A stretch of DNA of 64,000 nt, taken from assembly GCA_020634135.1 (NCBI GenBank), contig JACKCG010000005.1, positions 124,001 through 188,000 of the forward strand, given 5' to 3'. Shown piece by piece: positions 44,405-53,212 of this stretch. Position numbers and translations under genes: made by a program. Under the pieces are notes generated by a model. The model was not told where the DNA came from. It worked only from the letters and a program-made list of their open reading frames with translations, and did not search any database. The DNA is from Anaerolineaceae bacterium. Lineage in GTDB: Bacteria > Chloroflexota > Anaerolineae > Aggregatilineales > Phototrophicaceae. Numbering within the stretch: position 1 is the stretch's first letter; each line of letters starts with the position of its first letter.

Positions 44405-44767
44405 GCGGCGTCCCCCCCGCTCATACTCCGCCAGTAAGTCATCCAGCGGCACAGCTTCTCCATCATATCCGGCCACGAGGCGGCTGTGAAGTTCGGCCAA
44501 TTCATCTTCATTCAGCGTCGCCACCAGATGTTCAATACGGCTCTTGCGTTTGGCTTTTTCGATGCTTTCACTGCGTGAGTCCTGGCCCGAGTCCCGCCAG
44601 ATATAACGCATGGACGACAACCCAGCTAAGATGAGCAGGATCGGTATGAAGACCGCCATGAAGCCTTCCAGCTCTACGTTAAAAATCATCAGCGAAATTG
44701 CAATAACCGTAATCGCCGTCCATACAATCAGCGTTGAAAAGAGGCGCACTTCATTATTGTTCATCAT
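44396..44767 (-). CDS. Small membrane protein with two helices and acidic tail, unknown function
   Basis: A 123-residue protein: two membrane helices (about 8-28 and 34-55) followed by a charged, helical cytoplasmic tail ending in a Gly/Arg-rich stretch. I do not recognise the family; the tail resembles short SHOCT-like oligomerisation regions only loosely. The first of two ATGs (44767, 44764) follows AGGTGGGG. Its end overlaps trmH by nine bases on the opposite strand. Confidence 0.55.
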   Translation of the reverse strand: MMNNNEVRLFSTLIVWTAITVIAISLMIFNVELEGFMAVFIPILLILAGLSSMRYIWRDSGQDSRSESIEKAKRKSRIEHLVATLNEDELAELHSRLVAGYDGEAVPLDDLLAEYERGGRRSG

Positions 44768-44830
44768 CCCCACCTTGAGGTATTTCTTTATATTGTTGTT
44801 ACGAATCACTACCGTTAAAGTTGCGGAATC

Positions 44831-44860
44831 AAAAACCGGGTACAGCAGCGCCGCACCCGG
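44831..44860 (-). terminator. Intrinsic terminator after lpdA
   Basis: On the minus strand CCGGGT, a 13-base loop that can pair further inside, ACCCGG, then TTTTTG. It lies 30 bases after the lpdA stop. Confidence 0.7.
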
Positions 44861-44889
44861 CCAGTAACTGATGACAGATTTCCCGGAGG

Positions 44890-46293
44890 TTACATATTAA
44901 TCATGTGGCCTTCCAACCCGTGTGCGGCCTCTTTGATAGCCTCGCTCAGTGTCGGATGGGCATGGACATTACGGGCAATCTCGTGAGGTGTGAGTTCCGC
45001 CAAACGTGCCAGAGTGAGTTCCGGCAGCAGTTCCGTCACATCCGGGCCGATCATGTGCGCACCCAGGATTTCACCATACTGCTTGTCACTGATGAGTTTC
45101 ACGAAACCGGTGTAATCGCCCAGGCCGTGCGCTTTACCATTAGCCTGGAAGGGGAACTTCGCCACGTTGATGTCGTAGCCTTTCTCCCGCGCCTGTGCCT
45201 CGGTATAACCGAAACTGGCGATCTGCGGCTGGCAGTAAGTCGCACGCGGCAGCATGTCGTATTCCAGGGTGATGGTTTCCGCCCCAGCGATGTTCTCAGC
45301 CGCGATGACGCCCATCGCCTCAGCCACATGCGCCAGCATCAGCTTGGAAGTCACGTCCCCAATAGCATAGATATGCGGCACATTAGTCTGCATCTGCTCA
45401 TTGATCGCAATCGCGCCGCGCTCGGTCAATGCCACGCCGGTGTTCTCCAGACCGTAGCCCTCAGTGCGCGGCTTAAAACCGATGGCTTGCAGCACCTTAT
45501 CAGCTTCCAACACCTGTTTCTTGCCATCCTTGCCGGACACACTGACTTTAACGTTTTTGCCGGTATCTTCGATCTGCTCGACCTTTGTCCCCACCAGGAT
45601 TTTGATGCCCCGGCGCTCATACTGCTTGTGCAGCTCGGCGGAAACTTCCTCGTCTTCCAGCGGCACGACGCGATCCAGGAACTCGACAATGGTCACATCC
45701 ACGCCGTAGTTATGCATCACATAAGCGAACTCGACGCCAATCGCCCCCGCACCGGCAATAATGATGCTGTTCGGCAGGGTATCCTGCATGATCTGTTCTT
45801 CGTAGGTGACAACACGCTCGCTCAAAGAGGTGCCGGGAATCAGGCGGGTGGTCGCCCCGGCAGCGATAATCGCGTGCTTGAAGGTGAGCGTTTCGACCTG
45901 GCCGTCGTTGAGTGTAACGTCCAGCGTGTTGGCATCCTTGAAAACGCCCCAGCCATCGAACTCGTCAATTTTGTTCTTCTTCATCAGGAAGTGAACGCCC
46001 TTGACACGACCATCGGCCACACGGCGGCTGCGCTTGAAGGCCTGCACATAGTCGAAGGTGATGCTGCCTTCCACCTTAATTCCGAACGTCTTGGCTTCAT
46101 TCGTGAAAATGTTCGCCAGTTCCGCATTGCGCAGCAGCGCTTTCGAGGGGATGCAGCCCACATTCAGGCAAACGCCACCCCAGTACTGCTTCTCAACGAC
46201 AGCCGTTTTCAGTCCCAACTGGCTGGCCCGAATCGCGGCCACATAACCACCCGGCCCTGCACCCAGCACCACCACATCGTATGCTTTCGCCAT
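44890..46293 (-). CDS. lpdA: Dihydrolipoyl dehydrogenase
   Basis: The 467-residue E3 flavoprotein of 2-oxoacid dehydrogenase and glycine-cleavage complexes, reoxidising dihydrolipoamide with NAD+. FAD site GAGPGGYVAAIRA (about 11-23), redox disulfide GGVCLNVGCIPSKALL (about 39-54), NAD site IIAGAGAIGVEFAYVM, second FAD site HIYAIGDVT and the C-terminal active-site His in HAHPTLSEAIKEAAHG are all present. It is monocistronic here with a terminator behind it. LipB, needed to make the lipoyl groups, is encoded at 61000-61677. Confidence 0.95.
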   Translation of the reverse strand: MAKAYDVVVLGAGPGGYVAAIRASQLGLKTAVVEKQYWGGVCLNVGCIPSKALLRNAELANIFTNEAKTFGIKVEGSITFDYVQAFKRSRRVADGRVKGVHFLMKKNKIDEFDGWGVFKDANTLDVTLNDGQVETLTFKHAIIAAGATTRLIPGTSLSERVVTYEEQIMQDTLPNSIIIAGAGAIGVEFAYVMHNYGVDVTIVEFLDRVVPLEDEEVSAELHKQYERRGIKILVGTKVEQIEDTGKNVKVSVSGKDGKKQVLEADKVLQAIGFKPRTEGYGLENTGVALTERGAIAINEQMQTNVPHIYAIGDVTSKLMLAHVAEAMGVIAAENIAGAETITLEYDMLPRATYCQPQIASFGYTEAQAREKGYDINVAKFPFQANGKAHGLGDYTGFVKLISDKQYGEILGAHMIGPDVTELLPELTLARLAELTPHEIARNVHAHPTLSEAIKEAAHGLEGHMINM

Positions 46294-46638
46294 AAATTAC
46301 TCTGCTCCTTGTCGGTTTTGCCTCGTGCATTCATAACATTAGTTTACCCCAATGATAAGGGGAATCATAGATAAGGCCAGGGTGATTGCATCCAAACCTA
46401 TGATGAAACCACAGCAGGTTACAAAAGTTCGCAGAAGTGTGTTTCTGTGTACTCATTGCAAATGCTATCAAAAATCGGAAACATCTCATAGAGCATATAG
46501 AATAAGCTCCTTTACTTCTCACAAGTAAAAGAGCTTATAGGATCGCCCAAATTAGATGAAAACATCAGCGGCTGGCTGGGCAGGTGACGGGTTTAGGCCC
46601 ACCATTCCAAGGGATATCGGCTCCTCAACTACATCACT
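46294..46638. other. AT-richer gap with a long hairpin at 46502-46538
   Basis: No gene is seen in these 345 bases. A 16-base-pair hairpin with one mismatch lies at 46502-46538: left arm ATAAGCTCCTTTACTT, loop CTCAC, right arm AAGTAAAAGAGCTTAT. It stands about 100 bases after the minus-strand gene that ends at 46639 and has no T run, so it could be a 3'-end-stabilising structure or an unlabelled small repeat. Confidence 0.5.
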
Positions 46639-47346
46639 CTAAACCGATAGGGTTGCACCATTCTTAGCTTGAGAGTATGACACCCAGATATGCAGCGGGA
46701 GCATGAGACAAGCACCGATACCCGTTGAGGATATAAGAAGAGCCAATGGCAGCCAAATGACCCAACCGATGATCCAATACAAAATACCCGTACCAACCTT
46801 GCCATTGAGGAGATGCGCCAGCCCGAAAATACCCAGGAAAATTGCAGCCAGCAAACCCACGATGAAGGCCGTTTCGTTACGCCTGGCCCCGCCGACAGCG
46901 CCAACTGTTTGGTTGGCAACATTCGATGCCATATTGGTGATATTGATGACTGGCTGACGATTCTGCTGCTCTAAGAGAGCCTGCTGTTGCTTGAGCATCT
47001 GGCGCATAATTTCGCTCTGACTACCCTCTTCGTGTTCGTGGCCGCTAAGCAACTCATCATTTTCTGATTCGAATTTAGTGAGCAGTTTGCGAGCTTTATC
47101 GTTCTCAGAATCTAATGACAGCAGTCGTTTGAGGGCAGCAATTGCTTTGTCTGATTGGGTGGTGAGTGTAGCAAACATCCATAGTGCGTCGGTGTTGCTT
47201 TTATTTAATCGCAACGCATCCTGAACTTTGGTCAGCGCCTTGTCACGCTCACCATCTACAATCAACTCGCGGGCCTCGTCAATCAATTTAGCTTCTTGCT
47301 CGGATGAAGAGAGATTGTCGAGTTCGGGATCGGGCATATCACTCAT
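46639..47346 (-). CDS. TPR-like plus TM2-like membrane protein
   Basis: A 235-residue protein. The N-terminal half (about 20-100) is a TPR-like helical region (DKALTKVQDALRLNKSNTDA) that may bind partners; then comes a Gln-rich coiled segment (EIMRQMLKQQQALLEQQNRQ, about 117-136) and a C-terminal TM2-like pair of helices (GIFGLAHLLNGKVGTGILYW). The ATG at 47346 follows GGAGG by seven bases; upstream in-frame ATGs have no such site. This gene and its surroundings are richer in A and T than the rest of the window, which may point to transfer. Function unknown. Confidence 0.65.
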   Translation of the reverse strand: MSDMPDPELDNLSSSEQEAKLIDEARELIVDGERDKALTKVQDALRLNKSNTDALWMFATLTTQSDKAIAALKRLLSLDSENDKARKLLTKFESENDELLSGHEHEEGSQSEIMRQMLKQQQALLEQQNRQPVINITNMASNVANQTVGAVGGARRNETAFIVGLLAAIFLGIFGLAHLLNGKVGTGILYWIIGWVIWLPLALLISSTGIGACLMLPLHIWVSYSQAKNGATLSV

Positions 47347-47530
47347 GAGGTTTCCTCCAAAGTAATGAATAACCAAATACATCATATCCATATTATAATA
47401 TAAACTTTTTAAACTCAAATGGATTTTACTCAATTTCGTTCAAGATTTAATACTAATATGATAAATGATAGCTAAAAGTCATTATTACTACTTCACCATC
47501 TTATGCAGTAAATATCAATACAAATCACAT

Positions 47531-47570
47531 AAAAAAACGATGTGTATCAGGAAAATCATACACACATCGT
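47531..47570 (-). terminator. Intrinsic terminator after the FecR-like gene
   Basis: On the minus strand ACGATGTGTGTAT, loop, ATACACATCGT followed by TTTTTTT, 54 bases after the stop at 47624. A strong stem with a two-base bulge and a seven-T run. Confidence 0.8.
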
Positions 47571-47623
47571 CTAATTTACTATTGATTAAGAGGTGGCTAC
47601 TGTGGGTGAGAATTTAGGCCGAC

Positions 47624-48973
47624 TCACCCCCCGATCTGTACGGTTGTACTGGCTTCACCCACAAGTCCGGTCAGTGCTTCACCAGTGGCACTGTCCCGCA
47701 CCACCCAGGGGTGGGTCGCATACGTCTCCTGCACATAGGACTGCCCTGGCTCCAGGGTATGATACAGCACCTCACCACACTGGAAGTCCTTCCAGTAGAC
47801 CGACACTGTCCGTCGGGTATTATTCACGAACAGAATCGTTATGGGCGTGTCGCTATTGAGCGAACATGACGCCGGAACATCTCCCCTGGGCAAAACACCC
47901 GACTCCCCGCCAGGCGGCGGTGTAAGTGTGATCTGCTCCCGTGCCTCCTGAGTCGCCCGAATGTCACTGACAAAGTCGCGCAGATCGCCGCAATACGCTG
48001 GCCGTTGTCGGGGGGGCAACGCCATGCATACGCGCGCACGATTTACCAGAAAACGCCGCACCCGGTCACACGACGGCAGCGGGTCTTCGCCGCAGGGTAA
48101 CTCACCAGCCTGAATCCGTCCCTGGAGCGTGTTAATTTGTTCCCGTGTCAGCGCGGCCTTCACCTCAATCCGCCGCTGGAGCAGACGCAGTGGCAGATGT
48201 TCCAAAAGCGCCTGCCGCCCTTCGTAAGACTCCGGCATTTGCGGCGCGCTCCGCGCCAACAATCGCGCCCCAATCCGTTGCAGCGGAACCCGCGCCCATG
48301 TCCCCGCCGGAATCACCTGCTGCCCGTCACCCGCAGAGACCAGCGCCGCGCCTTCCAGCACGCTCACGCTCAGGTCTTCTTCCTCGCTGCCCTGGAAAAG
48401 CACAGTTGAACCCATCTGGACATCAACACCGTTCACCGTAAAGGCTACTTCACCCACTCCTTCCGGTGTCTGCACCAGCAGGCCGCTTTCCGGCGCTTCA
48501 TCACACCCGGAGTCGGCCACGCCAGTTCGCAGATAGAAGGCCTGCATAGGAGACGAACCGGGTGGAGTATCCTCGGCAGCCGCGCCAGTGATTTCAACAT
48601 CACCGAACAGTAAAAACGTGACGTTCTGGCCGGGCAGCGTATCAGGGATATTGGCCTGCAGACGCATCACAGCTACACCCCATTCCCCGGTTGCCTCATT
48701 CATGGGGAAAAGCTGCAATGTCTTAAGGCCAACCACATCCGTAATATCGCCCTCTGCTGCCAGCACAAAATCGGCGGCATCCGGTTGGGCCTCCGCCCGC
48801 AGCGCCAGATGACCATAACAGACCTGATTGCGTCCGGTATCAGCACAGAGTTCATCAGCCGCCGCCAGCGCCGTTTCTACAATCAAGGGGCAGGCGTCAT
48901 CCTGTGCCAAAGCCGCGCTTCCCAGCAGCAACGCTAACCCCAGTGTGACAAACGCCTTATATCCCCAACGCAT
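47624..48973 (-). CDS. Secreted protein with FecR-like domain
   Basis: A 449-residue exported protein with a clear signal peptide (MRWGYKAFVTLGLALLLGSA, cleavage after ALA). The middle carries a FecR-like stretch (VNGVDVQMGSTVLFQ ... VSVLEGAALVSAGDG, about 185-220), the pattern of FecR-type beta domains. Many Cys pairs occur in the mature part, suggesting disulfides. The neighbour at 48990 encodes a lipoprotein, and the two are probably one transcript (16-base gap). Function unknown. Confidence 0.7.
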   Translation of the reverse strand: MRWGYKAFVTLGLALLLGSAALAQDDACPLIVETALAAADELCADTGRNQVCYGHLALRAEAQPDAADFVLAAEGDITDVVGLKTLQLFPMNEATGEWGVAVMRLQANIPDTLPGQNVTFLLFGDVEITGAAAEDTPPGSSPMQAFYLRTGVADSGCDEAPESGLLVQTPEGVGEVAFTVNGVDVQMGSTVLFQGSEEEDLSVSVLEGAALVSAGDGQQVIPAGTWARVPLQRIGARLLARSAPQMPESYEGRQALLEHLPLRLLQRRIEVKAALTREQINTLQGRIQAGELPCGEDPLPSCDRVRRFLVNRARVCMALPPRQRPAYCGDLRDFVSDIRATQEAREQITLTPPPGGESGVLPRGDVPASCSLNSDTPITILFVNNTRRTVSVYWKDFQCGEVLYHTLEPGQSYVQETYATHPWVVRDSATGEALTGLVGEASTTVQIGG

Positions 48974-48989
48974 ACACCACCTCGTTCGG

Positions 48990-49631
48990 TTATCCCGGCC
49001 CTAATGAGCCAATCGCAGACAGCAGGGGAAGCATAACATCCGGCACCAGGCCTTCTTCCATGGCAATCGCCACCGATGAGCCATCACTTCGCTCCACACT
49101 TACCCGGTAACGCATGATCTCCTGGCTGCTGCCCGGTGAAGTAAACACCCCGGATATTCCGAAGAAATTCACCTGATCTATCAACAAATCGAGGGAGACG
49201 ATCTGATCCGGTGTAATCGTAAAACTGACACCATCGCGAACAGCCGTACCATCGCTATGCACCTCAATAGATACCGGTGTACCGCCGCCCGTACCGCCGG
49301 TCTGGTAATAGATGATCTTTGTAAAGGTCAACCCAATGTCCGGGTCTTCCGTCTCGGACATTACAACTGTCCCCGCTACAGGCACCGTCGCCGGGATTTC
49401 AACCACCATACGTTGAGCGGTTGGCTCCAAAGAAGGCTCTGGCGGAGCGTCGGTGGGTTGCTCGCCTGGGGGCGGGATCGGAGTCGGCTGGGCGACCTGA
49501 CCGACTGGCTCAGCCGTGGGGTTGCTTACACTCGTATCTACTGTGGGGAGAGCAGGCGTTTCAGTACCACCGCCGCACGCGGCCAGCAGCAGTATCACAC
49601 TGAACAATAGAATTCCTAAGCTGCGGTGCAT
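48990..49631 (-). CDS. Lipoprotein with Pro/Thr-rich linker, unknown function
   Basis: A 213-residue lipoprotein: signal peptide ending in LLAAC with Cys19 as lipid attachment site, then a Pro/Thr/Glu-rich linker (about 20-80) and a C-terminal beta-rich domain. The ATG at 49631 follows GAAGGA by seven bases; a GTG at 49646 is also in frame. It stands directly upstream of the FecR-like secreted protein, and both would lie outside the cytoplasmic membrane. Confidence 0.7.
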   Translation of the reverse strand: MHRSLGILLFSVILLLAACGGGTETPALPTVDTSVSNPTAEPVGQVAQPTPIPPPGEQPTDAPPEPSLEPTAQRMVVEIPATVPVAGTVVMSETEDPDIGLTFTKIIYYQTGGTGGGTPVSIEVHSDGTAVRDGVSFTITPDQIVSLDLLIDQVNFFGISGVFTSPGSSQEIMRYRVSVERSDGSSVAIAMEEGLVPDVMLPLLSAIGSLGPG

Positions 49632-49788
49632 AATCTTGTCCTTCACCTAAATAGCGCCTATTCTCAGTGTGCATCACTTTTGACCAACAGGCAATCCTAC
49701 TTAACGACCACCACCCTATTCTACGGGGCAGATGTTAGTGAATGATGGGGATTATCGAGGTGACTGTAAACTGTCTGTAAACTCTGCT

Positions 49789-51123
49789 CTACCTGCGGGA
49801 ACGGTTTCTGCCCCACCGCGCGACGGCCAGCAGCCCGATTCCGGCCAGCAGCGCCGCCACCGGGTAGAGCGCCAGGTAGTACCGCTGCCAGGGCAAAGGG
49901 TTGACCAGCAGCGAAAGCAGCGTCACGCCCACCCAGGCTAAGATGCCCGGTTGCCGCCACAGCTTCAGGCACAGCACCAGCCCCCACCCGGCCAAAAGGG
50001 TTAAGGCAGTCCCCAGGATTGGCCCAAACTGGACTCCACTGAGCGGAGAGGCCATGTAGCGGTTGATGGCATCCGTCACGGCGCTGGCATTCGCCCAGAA
50101 CGCAACTTCAAAGTGCTGCGGCGCGGTCAGGAAAGGCTGGGTAATAATCCCCTCAACCCGCTGTAAGAGGGTCGTCGGCGCATCCGGGTCAATTCCTACT
50201 TGAATGTCCAGCAGTCCCTGGCGGACACTGATCAGATCGGTAAAGCGGGCTATCGGGTCGTTCCACAGTGCGGGCGAAAGTGCCACAAACAACACCACGA
50301 CCAGAACGCCACTCACCAGCAGCCGGACGACCATCCCCCCGAAGCGCCGCAAGTCAAAATGCGCTAACTCAGTCAAGACAATCCAGCCGAAAGCCGCCGC
50401 CACCAGCACAATGCCGCTGTGTTTGCTGGCGAGAGTCAGACCACCGGCCAGCACCAGCCCCGCCCACCAGTGCCACGCTGCCCGCTGTCCATCGGCACGC
50501 TTCCGGCTGATGATAATTGCCAGCAGCACCGCCAACAGTCCGAAAAACAGATATGAACCTTCCTGCATCGCCCGCCGCCCATTCAGCAGCACAACGGGAT
50601 GCACGGCATAAATGACACTGCTCATATAAGCCAGCGGCCTGCCCCCTACCTGCCAGCCAATCCCAAACATGACCCAGGCACTCAGGGCGAGAAACAAGGT
50701 AGACGAAAAGCGTGCTGCCAGTAACAGCGAATCCGAGGGCAGGTGACCGGTTTCCACGTTGCGATCATAATCCAGCCCCCAATCCCAACCGGGACGCGGC
50801 GGGAGCTGCCCGCTATTCATCCCGGTCAGCTGCCAGCTCAGGCCGATGGCATAGCGGTTGATTGAGCCGTTCAGGATGCGCAGCCAGGGGTCTTCATCAA
50901 TGCCATAAGGCGGGTTGACCATCAGATAATTCAAGTCCCGATCAATGAAGGCCGCGACGTAGTCATTACTCATATAAATCTGCATGGCTTCATCGCCGTG
51001 AAACGTCGCTAGGGGCATCCCGGCGAAGATAAACCCTGCCAACAGCAGCAGCCAAGCCACATCAATCCAGCGCCGCCGGAAGAGAAAAGTAAACAGATGG
51101 TGTTTTTGTAAGTTCGCTCGCAT
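49789..51123 (-). CDS. GT39-like membrane glycosyltransferase (paralogue of 3911-5305)
   Basis: A 444-residue GT-C-type enzyme. HGDEAMQIYMSNDY (about 39-52) after the first helix holds the acidic pair, and LNGSINRYAIGL and LLNGRRAMQEGS follow. These segments closely match the protein at 3911-5305, 45 kb away, so the two are duplicates. It is divergent from the GT-C-like gene at 51191 with only 67 bases between the starts. Confidence 0.75.
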   Translation of the reverse strand: MRANLQKHHLFTFLFRRRWIDVAWLLLLAGFIFAGMPLATFHGDEAMQIYMSNDYVAAFIDRDLNYLMVNPPYGIDEDPWLRILNGSINRYAIGLSWQLTGMNSGQLPPRPGWDWGLDYDRNVETGHLPSDSLLLAARFSSTLFLALSAWVMFGIGWQVGGRPLAYMSSVIYAVHPVVLLNGRRAMQEGSYLFFGLLAVLLAIIISRKRADGQRAAWHWWAGLVLAGGLTLASKHSGIVLVAAAFGWIVLTELAHFDLRRFGGMVVRLLVSGVLVVVLFVALSPALWNDPIARFTDLISVRQGLLDIQVGIDPDAPTTLLQRVEGIITQPFLTAPQHFEVAFWANASAVTDAINRYMASPLSGVQFGPILGTALTLLAGWGLVLCLKLWRQPGILAWVGVTLLSLLVNPLPWQRYYLALYPVAALLAGIGLLAVARWGRNRSRR

Positions 51124-51190
51124 TATAATCCGCTGTTGAATATACAGTCCTGAGCCGCCATTTTAACACACTCATATCCGGTTGAATCTG

Positions 51191-53212
51191 ATGAAATCAC
51201 GCGCTTTGCCGCCGTTTGCCCACCATATATTCGCCTACAGCCTGTATCTTATCGTCGCCATAATCGTGACCTGGCCGCTGGTCACGGTGCTTTCGACCCG
51301 GCTGATCGGGCATCCCTTCGGTGATTCTTATGAGTATGTCCGGCATATCTGGTGGATCAAAAACACCCTGCAAACCGGCGGGCCACTGTTTCATGACTCG
51401 CTCCTTGCCTACCCGGACGGGCTGGGCAACGGCTGGCTGTGGGGTAACCCACTGCAATCCTTCCCGGCCTGGCTTCTGGCGTTCATCATGCCCCTTCCGG
51501 CGGCCTTTAACCTGCCGCTGCTGTTTAATCTGGCGCTCAATGGATGGGGGGTTTATTGGCTCGTAACATATCTCACCAAACACCGGGGCGCGGCGTGGCT
51601 GGCCGGTCTGGTCTTCCTGGCGTATCCAACTTTCCAGGGCCAGCTTGCTGCCGGGCATACTGGCCTGCTGGTATTATGGGGCGTACCGCTCTATACCTAT
51701 GGGCTGTTCCGCTTGCAGGATACACAGAGCCGGCGCTGGTTGCTGTTCACAGCGCTGTTTTTCTGCCTGAGTCTGCTGGGCAACACGTTACTGCTGATCT
51801 ACCTCCTGCTGCCGGTCACGGGGCTGTTCGGGCTGGCGTTACTTTGGCATCGTGAGTGGTCGGCTCTGCGCTGGAGCTTCGCGGCGATTATGCTGGGCGG
51901 GTTGCTCTCCCTGCCTTTTTTGCTCCCGGTGGCGCTGGATTTGCTCTCCACGCCAGTCCGTCTCCAGGAGAGCGGCGATGTGGCCTTCAGTGCCGATTTG
52001 CTGGCGATTGTTTCGCCATCCTTTCAGCACCCGCTTTTCGGCCAGCTTGAATACACTCACCGCGTCCTGGGACGTGATCCCTTCGAGAAAATGGCTTACT
52101 TTGGCATCGCACCGGCGATACTGGGGATTATCGCGGTCTGGCGGCGGCGGCGCGCCCGCTGGTGGCTGCTCATGGGTGGGATCGCCTGGGTGGGTTCACT
52201 GGGCGGCATTCTGAAAGTACTGGATGCCCCGTTATCGGTTAGCGTCGGCAGCTACGAGACATTCGTCGCCCTGCCTGGCCTGATCCTGCAACACATTCCG
52301 CTGCTGAGTTCGACCCGCACCCCGGCCCGCTTCAATTTCACGCTGGCACTGGCGGCGGCGGTACTGGTGGGGTATGGCATGGCGGCATTATGGCCGCATT
52401 TAAAGCGGCGGCGGTTAGGTTACGCGGTCTGTCTGGGGCTGTCAGTGTTTGTGCTGTGGGAATATCAGGGGTTCTGGTCACCTGAGGGCGTCCCGGACTT
52501 GCCCACAATTCCGGGTATGCTACCGGAGGCTGTCACCATGCTGGCAGAGCGAGATGACATTCGCGCCGTTTTCGACATCCCCTGGGAACACCTGCTGACC
52601 GACAAAGATGCCATGTATCTGCAAACCGGCCACCAGCATCCTTTGATCGCCGGGCATATCACGCGGCGCACGCCGGTAGACCCCGCCCGTCTGACCGTCC
52701 TGCAGAACACGCTTGACCCGGCGCTTCTGGATGCAGCCGGGGCGGACATCATCATCCTGCATAAAGACTGGAGCGACAACCAGGGAGTGTTGGATTCTTT
52801 CGCCCGTCAACAATTAGGCGAGCCATACTACGAGGATGGGCGTATCGCCCTGTTTACCGCGCCACCAGTCCTCAATCCGCCGGAATTCCAGGTGGTATTG
52901 CCGCCGACCACTGCACTTCGGAACCGGATGTCTATCTACCTTTATACGCCAGCGCCCGGTTGGGTTGAACTCAGCGCAGCAGTACAGGCCAACCAGCGAG
53001 AAATTCAATTTTTACAGGACGAGAATCTTGTAGAAACCTGGCCGATCAACGGCGCTGCCGATATTCGCGGCGCGGTTTTCCTGGAACAGCCCGGTTACCA
53101 CACGCTTACGCTGGCCGTTATCCCACCCTGCCCGGCGGCGGACTCCGGCATCCTGGTTTGCGCGGCGGTGGAAGTCACCGGGCTGGAAGTGACACTCAAT
53201 CCGGGATCGTGA
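51191..53212 (+). CDS. Large GT-C-like membrane protein
   Basis: A 673-residue protein with about 12 membrane helices and a soluble C-terminal part (from about 440) that ends in a beta-rich domain. The first loop has HPFGDSYEYVRHIWW (about 38-52), with an Asp at the place of the GT-C catalytic acid, and LLAYPDGLGNGW after it. Proteins of this layout are frequent in Chloroflexota and are presumed glycosyltransferases. An in-frame TTG at 51182 is a possible earlier start. Its end overlaps serA by 17 bases on the other strand. Confidence 0.65.
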   Translation: MKSRALPPFAHHIFAYSLYLIVAIIVTWPLVTVLSTRLIGHPFGDSYEYVRHIWWIKNTLQTGGPLFHDSLLAYPDGLGNGWLWGNPLQSFPAWLLAFIMPLPAAFNLPLLFNLALNGWGVYWLVTYLTKHRGAAWLAGLVFLAYPTFQGQLAAGHTGLLVLWGVPLYTYGLFRLQDTQSRRWLLFTALFFCLSLLGNTLLLIYLLLPVTGLFGLALLWHREWSALRWSFAAIMLGGLLSLPFLLPVALDLLSTPVRLQESGDVAFSADLLAIVSPSFQHPLFGQLEYTHRVLGRDPFEKMAYFGIAPAILGIIAVWRRRRARWWLLMGGIAWVGSLGGILKVLDAPLSVSVGSYETFVALPGLILQHIPLLSSTRTPARFNFTLALAAAVLVGYGMAALWPHLKRRRLGYAVCLGLSVFVLWEYQGFWSPEGVPDLPTIPGMLPEAVTMLAERDDIRAVFDIPWEHLLTDKDAMYLQTGHQHPLIAGHITRRTPVDPARLTVLQNTLDPALLDAAGADIIILHKDWSDNQGVLDSFARQQLGEPYYEDGRIALFTAPPVLNPPEFQVVLPPTTALRNRMSIYLYTPAPGWVELSAAVQANQREIQFLQDENLVETWPINGAADIRGAVFLEQPGYHTLTLAVIPPCPAADSGILVCAAVEVTGLEVTLNPGS

